A DNA stretch of 64,000 bases, taken from the NCBI RefSeq assembly GCF_001279775.1, contig NZ_LGDG01000001.1:186001-250000 (forward strand), given 5' to 3'. The translations under genes were made by a program, and so were the position numbers. Positions 45,326-53,736 of the stretch are shown here, piece by piece; the stretch's first letter is position 1; the number at the start of each line of letters is the position of its first letter. The notes under the pieces were generated by a model, which was not told the origin of the DNA, did no database searches, and worked only from the letters and a program-made list of their open reading frames with translations. Source of the stretch: Streptomyces sp. MMG1533 (lineage in GTDB: Bacteria > Actinomycetota > Actinomycetes > Streptomycetales > Streptomycetaceae).

Positions 45326-46180
45326 TCAGGCGTTCGTCGTCACCGACGGCCCGGCCGCCACCGGCTCGCTCGGACCGAACCGCTCGTGCACCCGTCGCAG
45401 CGGCTTCGGCGCCCACACCGAGGGCGGCACCCAGACTGAGCAGCGTCGTCACGATCGTGCGCAGCGGGATCAGCAGCGAGCCGGTGAAGGCGAACAGGAG
45501 GACGAAGATCCCGGCGAGGACGGTGCCGGCCGCCCAGGGCGCCCGGTCCCGGAGCATCTGCCGGAAGTCGACCAGCCGGGCCGCCGGGCCGGTGACCTGG
45601 ACGGGTTCGTCGCCGCGCAGCTCCCGTACCCGCTCGACCAGACCGGTCGCCGCCGGGCCGTCGACGCTGCCGTTCGGCCGGAGGCGGACGAGCATGCCGC
45701 CGTCCGGCAGCGGGTTCGCGTCCGTGAACTCCGGCAGCGCGCGGATCGGGCGGTCACCGCCGCGTCGGTGCCCGGCTTCACGACGACCGCCACCGGCGAC
45801 ACCCAGTGCCGGGTGGGAAGTGCTCGTCCACGGTGTCGTACAACGCCGGGCCTCGGTGTCTGCGGGCACCTGGCGCGCGTCCCCGAGGTTGATGGTCATG
45901 CCGGTGACGGGCAGGGCGAGCACGAGCAGCGCCGGTACGACCGTGCCGAGGACGAGGACCTTGCGGCGGGCCGAGAAACGGGCGAGGCGGGCGAAGAGGC
46001 GGCCCTCCTCACGCCCTGGCCCGGGGCGTGACGGGGCGATCCTGCCGCCGAACCCGGCCGGCATCGCCGGCGGCAGGGTGATCGCCGCGAGCATGTCGAT
46101 GACGACGACCGCGGCCACCGCGAGTCCCACGCTGCGCAGGAAGGTGCTCGGGAACACCAGCAGCCCGGTCGGACTGTGCG
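45326..46180 (-). pseudogene. Remnant of an MMPL/RND-family membrane transporter
   Basis: Several frames recover pieces of one MMPL protein in order: TGLLVFPSTFLRSVGLAVAA, then LARFSARRKVLVLGTVVPALL and TGMTINLGDARQVPADTEARR, then after a frame change RALPEFTDANPLPDGG and DEPVQVTGPAARLVDFRQML, then LLFAFTGSLLIPLRTIVTTL, and finally in another frame VWAPKPLRRVHERFGPSEPV to a TGA at 45326. The N-terminal helices and much of the second half are missing. At least one frameshift and an internal deletion are therefore present. The intact ancestor (about 700 residues) probably exported lipids or drugs under control of the adjacent two-component system. Confidence 0.8.
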
Positions 46181-46194
46181 GCCCGGATCCCCCG

Positions 46195-46863
46195 CTAGGG
46201 GGAGCCCGGAGCCACCAGACCCGTCTCGTAGGCGCAGATCACCGCCTGCACCCGGTCCCTGAGGCCCAACTTGCCCAGCACGTTGCCGACATGGGCCTTG
46301 ACGGTGTGTTCGCTGACGAACAGGGTCGTCGCGATCTCCGCGTTGGACAGCCCGCGCGCCAGCATCCGCAGCGTCTCCACCTCGCGGGCGGTCAGCACGC
46401 CCAGCCGGTCCGGCGCCGCCTCGGCGACGGACTCTGCGTGCCGGCGCCGCACGATGTCCGCGACCAGCCGACGCGTCACCGCCGGAGCCGGCAGCGAGTC
46501 GCCCGCCGCGACCACCCGGACCGCGTGCACCAGGTCGTCCCGGCGCACGTCCTTCAGCAGGAACCCGCTCGCCCCCGCGTACAACGCCTCGTACACGTAC
46601 TCGTCCAGGTCGAACGTGGTCAGCATGACCACCTTGCAACTCGACTGCGCGCACACCCGCCGCGCCGCCTCCAGGCCGTCCATCACCGGCATCCGGATGT
46701 CGAGCAGCAGCACGTCCGGCGTGTGCCGCAGCACCGCCGCGACCGCCTCGCCGCCGTCCCCGGCCTCGCCGACCACCTCGATGTCCGCCTGCGCCTCAAG
46801 GATCATGGTGAAACCGCTGCGGACCAGCTCCTGGTCGTCGGCGACGACAACCCGGATGCTCAC
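46195..46863 (-). CDS. NarL/LuxR-family response regulator
   Basis: A 222-residue response regulator. The receiver domain (1-120) has D9 and D10, the phosphorylatable D55 (LLLDIRMP) and the conserved Lys in FLLKDVRRDD. The LuxR-type helix-turn-helix is near 150-215 (LTAREVETLRMLARGLSNAEIATTLFVSEHTVKAHVGNVL). GTG 46863 overlaps the stop of the kinase fragment (GTGA). The gene looks intact, although its kinase partner has lost its N-terminal half and its likely target transporter is degraded. It may be cross-phosphorylated by another kinase or be on the way to loss. Confidence 0.88.
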   Translation of the reverse strand: MSIRVVVADDQELVRSGFTMILEAQADIEVVGEAGDGGEAVAAVLRHTPDVLLLDIRMPVMDGLEAARRVCAQSSCKVVMLTTFDLDEYVYEALYAGASGFLLKDVRRDDLVHAVRVVAAGDSLPAPAVTRRLVADIVRRRHAESVAEAAPDRLGVLTAREVETLRMLARGLSNAEIATTLFVSEHTVKAHVGNVLGKLGLRDRVQAVICAYETGLVAPGSP

Positions 46864-47310
46864 CCGAGAGCCGCCTGCCGGTCGACGTTCGTCGGCAGCC
46901 GTACGACGACCCGGAAACCGCCGTCCGGCCCGCGCCCCGTCTCGGCGCGGCCCCCACAGGCAAAGGCCCGCTCCCTCAGCCCGATCAGCCCGTGCCCGCC
47001 GCGGGAGTGCGCGGGGCCCTGGCCGTCGTCCGTCACCGTGACCGTCAACTCGTCCTCCGCCCAGTCGAGTTCGACCCGTGCGGAGGAAGCGTACGCGTGC
47101 TTCACCGTGTTGGTCAGGGCTTCCTGCACGGCACGGTACGCGGCGACTTCCGTGTCCGGAGCCGGCGCCCGTGGCTCCCCGGCGACACACAACTCCACCT
47201 GCAGACCGGCCGATTCGGACACCTGCCGGACCAGAGCCGGCAGCCCGGCGAGATCCGGCTGCGGCAATCGGGCCAGACCGGCCCTGCGTGGCTCCTCAGC
47301 GCACGGTCGT
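46860..47310 (-). pseudogene. Sensor histidine kinase, truncated N-terminus
   Basis: Only the C-terminal part of a NarX/DesK-type kinase remains: EEPRRAGLARLPQPDLAGLPALVRQV, the HATPase N-box EALTNTVKHA, and G-box VTDDGQGP and GHGLIGLRERA. Homology to the family stops near 47310; the membrane sensor and the DHp helix with its phospho-His are missing. An open frame from TTG 47267 could still make a 135-residue ATPase-like fragment, but it could not autophosphorylate. The break point lies next to the 32-bp repeat array, which may have been involved in the deletion. Confidence 0.78.
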
Positions 47311-47591
47311 CCCGGTATCGCGACGGGGCGGGCGGCTGCTCCTCACCGGTGAGAGGGATATCGGCGGGGCGGCGGTCGGCGTATGCGGTATGCCGTCGGC
47401 TCGGTGTCCACGGTCTTCCGTATACGGGTGACCTGGTGTCCACGGTGTACCGGATACCGTCGACCTGGTGTCTACGGTCTTCCGTATACCGTCGACCCGC
47501 GGTTGCCGGGATGCGACAGGGATGTGACAGCGTCGCCCCAGGTGTCCACGGTCTCTTGCATACCGCCGACCCCGCGTCGACCGTCGACCAC
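47311..47591. other. Intergenic region occupied by repeats
   Basis: About 280 bp between the kinase fragment and the IclR gene hold no credible gene. It is filled by the 32-bp repeat array described separately. Short frames across the array merely reflect its repeats. Confidence 0.7.
47371..47572. repeat. 32-bp tandem repeat array
   Basis: Units start at 47371 (degenerate), 47403, 47435 and 47467, each exactly 32 bp and directly adjacent; a further copy lies at 47541-47572 after a 42-bp interruption. The core begins GGTGTCCACGGTCT and ends TATACCGTCGACC. There are no unique spacers, so it is not a CRISPR. Units carry CCGTATAC or GCATACC at the same position, which resembles the 7-mer TGCATAC found elsewhere in the window. 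It may be a protein-binding array or a decayed element. Confidence 0.85.
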
Positions 47592-48350
47592 CTACGCCCG
47601 ACTCCCCTCCGGCTGCCACCCCAGCGCCCGCGAGATCCCCCGCGCCGCCAGCCGCACCGCCGGGATCAGGGCCGGGATCTGAGCACCCTCCTGGGGGACG
47701 ACGACCGACACGGCCGCGACCAGTGTCCCGTCCGGGCCGCGTACCGGCGCGGCCACCGAGAGGGCGTCCTCGGTGACCTGGCGGTCGCTCACCGCGACGC
47801 CCGAGCGGCGTACTTCGGCCAGGATGCGGCGCAGCCGGTTCGCGTCGGTGATCGTGTACGGGGTGTAGGAGGCGAGCGGGCGGGCGCAGTACTCCTCCTG
47901 GAGGTCCGGGTCGCCGTACGCCAGCAGCGCGAGTCCGACGCCGGTGACGTGCAGGGGCCAGCGGGCTCCGAGACGGATGTGGACGCCGACCGCGGAGCGC
48001 CCCGAGATCCATTCGATGTAGACGACCTCGGACCCGTCGCGCACCGCCAACTGCACGTTCTCGTGCGTGGCTTCGTACAGGTCTTCCAGGTACGGCAGGG
48101 CGACCTGCCGCAGGGCGAGGGCGCGCGGTGCTAGCGCCGCGACCTCCCACAGGCGCAGTCCGACGTGGTACGTGCCGGACTCGTCGCGCTCCAAGGCGCC
48201 CCACTCGGTCAGGGCGCCGACGAGCCGGTGGGTGGTGGTCAGGGTCAGCCCGGCCCGCCGGCTGATGTCCGTCAGGCACAGCGCCGGGTGTTCGTGGTCG
48301 AACGCGGCGAGTACGGACAGCAGCCGGTCGGGCGCGGAGCGGGTGGTCAT
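47592..48350 (-). CDS. IclR-family transcriptional regulator
   Basis: A 252-residue IclR regulator. The winged helix-turn-helix covers about residues 8-70 (RLLSVLAAFDHEHPALCLTDISRRAGLTLTTTHRLVGAL), and the effector-binding domain covers about 80-250 (ENVQLAVRDGSEVVYIEWISG, VGVHIRLGARWPLHVTGVGLALLA, SVAAPVRGPDGTLVAAVSVV). ATG 48350 overlaps the hydrolase stop by 4 bp, so it is the third gene of the MHS transporter-hydrolase-IclR unit. It probably senses an organic acid released by the hydrolase or imported by the transporter. Confidence 0.88.
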   Translation of the reverse strand: MTTRSAPDRLLSVLAAFDHEHPALCLTDISRRAGLTLTTTHRLVGALTEWGALERDESGTYHVGLRLWEVAALAPRALALRQVALPYLEDLYEATHENVQLAVRDGSEVVYIEWISGRSAVGVHIRLGARWPLHVTGVGLALLAYGDPDLQEEYCARPLASYTPYTITDANRLRRILAEVRRSGVAVSDRQVTEDALSVAAPVRGPDGTLVAAVSVVVPQEGAQIPALIPAVRLAARGISRALGWQPEGSRA

Positions 48351-49753
48351 GGCCGGGCGTCTCCCGGGTGTGCGAGGTCGTACGGGCGGGGGTAGGAGGT
48401 GGGCCGGTACGCGAGGTAGCGGCCCGGGGTGGTCGGGTCCTCCTGCTGGGCGCGGGAGTTGAGAGCGGCGGGTGAGGTGTCCCAGCGGCCTGTGTCCAGT
48501 CGGTGTTCCAGTGTGTGCAGGGCGCCGAGCATCTCGCCGGGGGTGAAGGCGCAGTGGCCGGGGCCGTCGACGTAGCCCTGGCGGAGCAGTGGGTCCGCGC
48601 CTGCGGCGGTGGCGGCCCGCCGGTAGGCGTTCTCGGCCTGTACGGGGATCAGCGCGTCGCCGGTGGTGTGGATGTTGAGCTGGGGATCGGTGAGGCGGCC
48701 TGTGAAGGCGCTGGTGTCTCGCATCCAGCGTACGGCGGCGGGGTCGGCGGAGACACGCGGTGCCTGGTCGAGAGTGCTGAGGTCCTCGCGCAAGGACACG
48801 CCCGCCTCCTTGTAGAGCTCTGTCACCTCTTTGTACAGCGGGGAGCGCCCGAGCATGGCGGTGTAGTCGACGCCGGTGTTCCAGGAGGGGTTGCCGCCGG
48901 CGCGGGTCTCCGCCTCCTGTCGCCAGGAGAAGGCGGGGAGCCGGAGGAGGCCGGTGACGGCCGCGTACTGGTTGACCTGCTGTGCGTCCCAGTCGGTCGG
49001 GCCGGGCTCGGTCTGTGCGGGGTCGTTGTGGCCGGGGATGTTGTGGAGGGCGGCGGCCAGTGCGATCCGGGCGCGGCCTGCCGGGGTCTGCTGGGCCGCC
49101 GCCACCTTCGCGGTGAGGGCGTTCGACGCGGCGACCGCGGAGGACTGGTCGGCGAAGCCGGTGAGCGGGATGTCGGCGTCCGGCGCGAGCAGGGACTTCA
49201 GAGCGAACACCGGATCGAGCGTGTTGTTCCAGTTGGCGACGCCGCCCTGCACGAGTCCGCACATCGACAGGGACCCGTCGAGACGGTCGGCGTGCCGCTC
49301 GGCCAGGGTCGTCGTCACGAAGCCGCCGTACGAGGTGCCCCAGGCGAGCGTCCGCCGGGCCGGGCCGAACTTCTGCGTGAACAGGTCGAGGGTGGCGAGT
49401 TGGTCCGGCACGGCGTCGGTGACGGCCCAGCCGGTCGTCGCGTACGAGGAGCCGATGAGTGCGTAGCCCTCGGCGAGGAGTCGGGCGGTCGTCCCGCCAC
49501 CGGTGTCCGAATCGGGCGCGTTCTGGGCCGGGTTGGGCCAGCCGGCGGCGCGGTAGCCGTGGCTGTAGAGGAGGACGGTGCCGTTCCAGTCGGCGGGTAC
49601 ATCCATCAAGTAGGCGGCCCCGGAGGGGAGTTGGCCTTCCAGGTGGGTGTCCGTGACCAGGTGGGTGTCCGTGGCGGCCTGAGCCTGCGCGGGCAGGGCG
49701 GTCGTCGCGCACAGGGTCAGGGTCAGTAAGGCGATGTGGGTGTGGGATTTCAA
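48347..49753 (-). CDS. Secreted alpha/beta hydrolase
   Basis: A 468-residue exported esterase or peptidase-like hydrolase. The Sec leader of about 27 residues ends near QAQAATD. The nucleophile elbow GTSYGG (LAWGTSYGGFVTTTLAE) supplies the Ser, and GPGHCAFTPGEM near residue 400 supplies the catalytic His. An N-terminal oxyanion segment reads LLYSHGYRAAGWPNPA. TTG 49753 has GGAAGGGA upstream and overlaps the transporter stop. Coupling with an organic-acid symporter and an IclR regulator suggests that it splits an extracellular ester or amide whose acid half is imported. Confidence 0.82.
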   Translation of the reverse strand: MKSHTHIALLTLTLCATTALPAQAQAATDTHLVTDTHLEGQLPSGAAYLMDVPADWNGTVLLYSHGYRAAGWPNPAQNAPDSDTGGGTTARLLAEGYALIGSSYATTGWAVTDAVPDQLATLDLFTQKFGPARRTLAWGTSYGGFVTTTLAERHADRLDGSLSMCGLVQGGVANWNNTLDPVFALKSLLAPDADIPLTGFADQSSAVAASNALTAKVAAAQQTPAGRARIALAAALHNIPGHNDPAQTEPGPTDWDAQQVNQYAAVTGLLRLPAFSWRQEAETRAGGNPSWNTGVDYTAMLGRSPLYKEVTELYKEAGVSLREDLSTLDQAPRVSADPAAVRWMRDTSAFTGRLTDPQLNIHTTGDALIPVQAENAYRRAATAAGADPLLRQGYVDGPGHCAFTPGEMLGALHTLEHRLDTGRWDTSPAALNSRAQQEDPTTPGRYLAYRPTSYPRPYDLAHPGDARP

Positions 49754-51108
49754 CGGAGCGTCCCTTCCGGGGTGGGGGTGGTGGTGCGGGACGGGGAGGG
49801 GTCGAGGGTGTCGGTGTGGGTCTCGCGCATCCGCCAGACGGTGAGCGCGGTGATCGCCGCGCCGGCGCACAGCAGCAGTGAGACGGGCGTGCTGCCGCCG
49901 CCGTTCGAGGCGAGCAGGCTGCTGGCGATCAGCGGCGAGAACCCGGCGCCGACCAGGGTCGCCGCCTGGTAGCCGAGGGAGGCGCCGGTGTAGCGGACGC
50001 GGGTGCCGAACATCTCGGTGAGCAGGGCGCCGAGCGGGCCGTACATCGTGGACTGGGCGATGCCGTGGCCGAGTACGAGGGCGAGGATCAGCAGGCCGGG
50101 GGAGCCGGAGTCGACCAGGGCCAGCACCGGGAAGGCGAGCGCGGCCGAGGCGACGGCGCCGGCCAGGACCACCGGGCGGCGGCCGACCCGGTCGGACAGC
50201 GCGGACGCGGCGGGCAGTACCAGCAGGGCCACGCAGGAGGCGACGGTCACGGCGGTGAGCACCTGTGGGCGGCTGTACCCGTGGTCGACCGCATACGAAA
50301 TCATGAATCCCGTCAGCAGCGACTGCGCGGTGAACGCGCCGATGCCGACACAGGCGGCCAGCAGCACCGGCTTCGGTCGGCGCAGCACCTCCACGACCGG
50401 GGGTTTCGCCGACGGCTCCCGCTTCACCTCCGCGAACAGCGGGCTCTCCGCGACCTTGAGGCGGACGAACATGCCGACGGCCAGGAGCAGGATGCTCAGC
50501 AGGAACGGCACCCGCCAGCCCCAGGAGCGGAAGTCGTCGTCGGGGAGCGCGGAGACCAGGGTGACCACGCCGGCCGACAGCACGGAGCCGAGCGGGGCGC
50601 CGAGCTGGGTGAAGCTGGACCACAGGCCACGCCGGGAGCCCTGGACGCGTTCGGCGTGCTCGACGACCATCAGGGTCGCGCCGCCCCACTCGCCGCCGAT
50701 CGCGAGGCCCTGTACGACGCGCAGGGCGACCAGGAGGACGGGGGCCCACATGCCGATCATGTCGTATGTCGGCAGTACGCCGATCAGGAAGCTGCCGCAG
50801 CCCATCAGGGCCATGGTCAGCAGCATCATCGACTTGCGGCCGAGGCGGTCGCCGAAGTGGCCGAAGACGATGCCGCCGAGCGGGCGGGCCACATAGCCCG
50901 CGGCGAAGGTGCCGAAGGCCGCGATCGTGCCGACCGCGGGGTCGGCGCCGGGGAAGAACAGGTCGCCGAAGACCAGCGCGGCGACCGTGCCGTAGACGAG
51001 GAAGTCGTAGAACTCCACTGCGGTGCCGAGCAGGCCGGACAACGCGACGCGGCGCAACTGCCGCTGATCGGGGGATGGTTGACGGGCGGACGTGGGGGGT
51101 GGCTGCAC
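49750..51108 (-). CDS. MHS-family organic acid:H+ symporter
   Basis: A 452-residue MFS protein of the metabolite:H+ symporter family, distinct from the ShiA-like copy at 22648. Marks are GTAVEFYDFLVYGTVAALVFG, GHFGDRLGRKSMML, RVVQGLAIGGEWGGATLMV and SWGWRVPFLLS. MHS substrates include shikimate, citrate, alpha-ketoglutarate, proline betaine and aromatic acids. It opens the unit read leftward from the promoter at 51175-51203. The start is GTG 51108 with GGGAG upstream. Confidence 0.85.
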   Translation of the reverse strand: MQPPPTSARQPSPDQRQLRRVALSGLLGTAVEFYDFLVYGTVAALVFGDLFFPGADPAVGTIAAFGTFAAGYVARPLGGIVFGHFGDRLGRKSMMLLTMALMGCGSFLIGVLPTYDMIGMWAPVLLVALRVVQGLAIGGEWGGATLMVVEHAERVQGSRRGLWSSFTQLGAPLGSVLSAGVVTLVSALPDDDFRSWGWRVPFLLSILLLAVGMFVRLKVAESPLFAEVKREPSAKPPVVEVLRRPKPVLLAACVGIGAFTAQSLLTGFMISYAVDHGYSRPQVLTAVTVASCVALLVLPAASALSDRVGRRPVVLAGAVASAALAFPVLALVDSGSPGLLILALVLGHGIAQSTMYGPLGALLTEMFGTRVRYTGASLGYQAATLVGAGFSPLIASSLLASNGGGSTPVSLLLCAGAAITALTVWRMRETHTDTLDPSPSRTTTPTPEGTLR

Positions 51109-51174
51109 GATGAGCTCCCTGTTGCCGGTGCCGTGGGGGTGTCACCGGTGGGGGACTTCACCGGCGCCCCGGCG

Positions 51175-51203
51175 AAGTTAGGCACACATCGTGCGGCCGT
51201 CAA
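51175..51203 (-). promoter_or_regulatory. Promoter of the MHS transporter-hydrolase-iclR unit
   Basis: On the minus strand TTGACG (51203-51198) and TAACTT (51180-51175) are separated by exactly 17 bp. Immediately upstream, CAAC-ATTA-GTTG (51212-51223) is a perfect palindrome that could be an operator. The promoter closely matches the one at 51831. Confidence 0.65.
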
Positions 51204-51217
51204 TCACTTGCACAACA

Positions 51218-51643
51218 TTAGTTGAGTCCGTCCTCGGTGACCCGCAGCAGCAGCCCGTGCAGCGTCTCCCGTTCGGCCGGGTCGAGCGGGTCGAGGAGTT
51301 CGTTGGTCACCCGCAGGCCGGCCTCGTCGGTGTCGCGCAGGAAGTCGCGGCCGGCCTCGGTGAGGACGACGATGCGGCTGCGGCGGTCGTCCGGGGACGG
51401 GCGGCGCTCGGCGAAGCCCAGCTTCTCCAGGTCGTCGACCAGGCCGACGATCGCGCTCGGGTCGTAGCCGAGGGTCGTGCTCAGTTCGCGCTGGAGGGCG
51501 CCCCCGGACGTGGCGAGGAGGCGGAGCAGTGCGTAGTGGCGCAGGCGCAGGCCGGACTCCTGGAGGAAGCCGTTGAACAGTTGCCCGGAGCGCAGGCCCA
51601 GCCGGTACAGGAGGTAGCCGGTGTCCGCGTGCAGCCCGCGCAT
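51218..51643 (-). CDS. MarR-family transcriptional regulator
   Basis: A 141-residue winged helix regulator. The DNA-binding region reads GGALQRELSTTLGYDPSAIVGLVDDLEKLGFAERRPSPDDRRSRIVVLTEAG, the canonical MarR wing with the DxRxR motif. ATG 51643 is the only start in its frame. It lies between two units that share a promoter architecture and probably controls at least the divergent SDR operon. The ligand would be a phenolic or acyl-CoA compound, judging from family habit. Confidence 0.88.
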   Translation of the reverse strand: MRGLHADTGYLLYRLGLRSGQLFNGFLQESGLRLRHYALLRLLATSGGALQRELSTTLGYDPSAIVGLVDDLEKLGFAERRPSPDDRRSRIVVLTEAGRDFLRDTDEAGLRVTNELLDPLDPAERETLHGLLLRVTEDGLN

Positions 51644-51820
51644 CCACGGCTCGTCGGCGTCGATCGGGGCTGGGCCTGCGGCGTGGTCGGTGGCGTGTGG
51701 CTGGCGGGCGATGGCGGGCTCCCTGGGAGAGGCCCCGGGGGTGGGGCGTTCGGCGTGCCGAGCAGTGGCTGAGTCGTTTCGGATCGGTGCTGGGGTCCAG
51801 TCTGACGCACCGGACGGGCG

Positions 51821-51859
51821 GCAACAACTATTGACGTCACCAATTATTGCTCTTAGCTT
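51821..51859 (+). promoter_or_regulatory. Promoter and operator of the SDR operon
   Basis: TTGACG (51831-51836) and TAGCTT (51854-51859) are 17 bp apart. A 30-bp imperfect palindrome (51821-51850; left arm GCAACAACTATTGA, right arm TCACCAATTATTGC, 10 of 14 positions paired) spans the -35 region and is the probable MarR site. Confidence 0.65.
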
Positions 51860-51920
51860 CGATCTCGACGCCGCACAGCCGCGGCCGCATCACCCGTGTC
51901 AGTTGTGAAGGGACCCGCCC

Positions 51921-52838
51921 GTGCCCAGCATCGATCTCACCGGCAAGGCCGCCGTCGTCACCGGCAGCGGCCGGGGCCTCGGCCTCGCCTACGCCAACGC
52001 CCTGGCCGCCCACGGCGCCTTTGTGGTCGTCAACGACGTCGACGAGGCCGTGGCCGAGCAGGCCGTGAAGTCCATCACCGAGGCGGGCGGCACCGCCGTC
52101 GCCGAGGTGGTCCCGGTCGGGACGTCCGAGGCCGCCGACCGGCTGGTCAACCGTGCCGTCGAGGAGTTCGGGCGGCTCGACATCCTGGTCACCAACGCGG
52201 GCATCCTGCGCGACAAGGTGCTGTGGAAGATGACCGACGAGGACTTCGACGCGGTGATCACCACCCACCTCAAGGGCACCTTCACCTGCGCCCGCGCCGC
52301 CGCCGTCCGCATGCGCGAGCAGGGCGAGGGCGGCACCCTGATCCTGGTCGGCTCCCCGGCCGGACAGCGCGGCAACTTCGGGCAGACGAACTACGCCGCC
52401 GCCAAGGCCGGTATCGCCGCGATGGCCCGCACCTGGTCCATGGAGCTGGGCCGCGCGGGCATCACCGTCAACGCGATCGTGCCGGTCGCCGCGACCGCGA
52501 TGACCGAGACGATCCCCGCCTTCGCCCCGTACATCGAGGCGATGAAGAACGGCGAGCCGCTGCCGGACTTCCTCCGCAAGGGCGAGGGCTTCGGCACCCC
52601 CGAGGACTGCGCGGCCCTCGTGCCCTTCCTCGCCTCCGAGGCGGCTCGCTCGATCACCGGCCAGGCCATCGGCATCGGCGGCGACAAGGTGGCACTCTGG
52701 TCGCATCCGCAGGAGATCAGCGCGGCCTACGCCGACGGCGGCTGGACCCCCGAGACCCTGGCCGACGCCTTCCCCACGTCGGCCGGCGCCGAACTCCAGA
52801 CGGTCGGTATCCCGGCTCCCAAGTTCCCGGAGGCCTGA
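51921..52838 (+). CDS. SDR-family 3-hydroxyacyl-CoA dehydrogenase-like protein
   Basis: A 305-residue short-chain dehydrogenase. GSGRGLGLAYA (about 15-25) binds the cofactor, NAGIL is at the usual position, and the Ser-Tyr-Lys catalytic set is in VGSPAGQRGNFGQTNYAAAKAG. The opening VVTGSGRGLGLAYANALAAHGAFVVVND and the C-terminal extension after GGDK resemble the dehydrogenase half of peroxisomal multifunctional enzyme type 2, whose partner is a MaoC hydratase. A MaoC gene closes this operon. GTG 51921 has GAAGGGA at 7 nt. It probably oxidises a 3-hydroxyacyl-CoA. Confidence 0.85.
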   Translation: MPSIDLTGKAAVVTGSGRGLGLAYANALAAHGAFVVVNDVDEAVAEQAVKSITEAGGTAVAEVVPVGTSEAADRLVNRAVEEFGRLDILVTNAGILRDKVLWKMTDEDFDAVITTHLKGTFTCARAAAVRMREQGEGGTLILVGSPAGQRGNFGQTNYAAAKAGIAAMARTWSMELGRAGITVNAIVPVAATAMTETIPAFAPYIEAMKNGEPLPDFLRKGEGFGTPEDCAALVPFLASEAARSITGQAIGIGGDKVALWSHPQEISAAYADGGWTPETLADAFPTSAGAELQTVGIPAPKFPEA

Positions 52839-52840
52839 CC

Positions 52841-53725
52841 ATGGCGAACCTCAACGTCGAGGATCTCGTCGCGATCGACGTCCACACGCACGCGGAGGTG
52901 TCCTCCAAGGGACACTCCTCCCTCGACGACGACCTGCACGACGCCTCCTCGGCCTACTTCAAGGTCGAGGGGAAGCGGAAGCCGACCCTGGAGGAGACGG
53001 CCGCCTACTACCGGGAGCGGAAGATGGCCGCCGTGATCTTCACGGTGGATGCCGAGTCCGCGACCGGCACGGCCCCGGTCCCCAACGAGGAGGTCGCCGA
53101 GGCGGCCGCCGCCAACGCGGACGTCCTCATCCCCTTCGCCTCCATCGACCCCTTCCGGGGGAAGGCGGGCGTCAAGCAGGCCCGCCGCCTGGTCGAGGAG
53201 TACGGGGTGAAGGGCTTCAAGTTCCACCCCAGCATCCAGGGCTTCTTCCCCAACGACCGCTCGGTGGCGTACGACCTCTACGAGGTGATCGAGGAGACCG
53301 GCACGATCGCCCTCTTCCACACCGGCCAGACCGGCATCGGCGCCGGAGTGCCCGGCGGGGGCGGGATCCGCCTCAAGTACTCGAACCCGTTGCACGTGGA
53401 CGACGTGGCCGCCGACTTCCCGCACCTGAAGATCATCCTGGCGCACCCGTCCTTCCCCTGGCAGGACGAGGCCCTCGCCGTCGCCACCCACAAGCCGGGC
53501 GTGCACATCGACCTGTCCGGCTGGTCGCCGAAGTACTTTCCGCCGCAGTTGGTGCAGTACGCCAACACGCTGCTCAAGGACAAGGTCCTCTTCGGCTCCG
53601 ACTTCCCCGTCCTCACCCCCGACCGCTGGCTCGCCGACTTCGCGAAGCTGTCGATCAAGGACGAGGTCAAGCCGAAGATCCTCAAGGAGAACGCCGCCCG
53701 CCTGCTCGGGCTGACGAAACCGTAA
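52841..53725 (+). CDS. ACMSD-like amidohydrolase family 2 protein
   Basis: A 294-residue TIM-barrel metal-dependent hydrolase or decarboxylase. Metal ligands are visible as HTH (VAIDVHTHAEV), a His in KGFKFHPSIQGFFPND, a His in ILAHPSFPW and the Asp in LFGSDFPVLTPDRWL. The ACMSD/gamma-resorcylate decarboxylase family removes CO2 or hydrolyses C-C bonds of aromatic or dicarboxylic acids without oxygen. It starts 2 bp after the SDR stop and is followed 11 bp later by the CoA ligase, so the substrate is probably an intermediate of the same pathway. Confidence 0.82.
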   Translation: MANLNVEDLVAIDVHTHAEVSSKGHSSLDDDLHDASSAYFKVEGKRKPTLEETAAYYRERKMAAVIFTVDAESATGTAPVPNEEVAEAAAANADVLIPFASIDPFRGKAGVKQARRLVEEYGVKGFKFHPSIQGFFPNDRSVAYDLYEVIEETGTIALFHTGQTGIGAGVPGGGGIRLKYSNPLHVDDVAADFPHLKIILAHPSFPWQDEALAVATHKPGVHIDLSGWSPKYFPPQLVQYANTLLKDKVLFGSDFPVLTPDRWLADFAKLSIKDEVKPKILKENAARLLGLTKP

Positions 53726-53736
53726 GGGGCCTCAAG

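Noticed and set aside
43947..46157. A 736-residue MMPL-transpeptidase fusion
   Set aside because: The frame passes by chance from the degraded MMPL remnant into the transpeptidase gene through non-conserved sequence. The transpeptidase has its own SD and lipoprotein signal.
47371..47572. CRISPR array
   Set aside because: The 32-bp units are directly adjacent without unique spacers, and no cas-like gene is present.
48347..51145. A 932-residue single protein covering transporter and hydrolase
   Set aside because: The frame over the transporter is a shadow without family motifs. The real hydrolase starts at TTG 49753 with its own signal peptide and SD.
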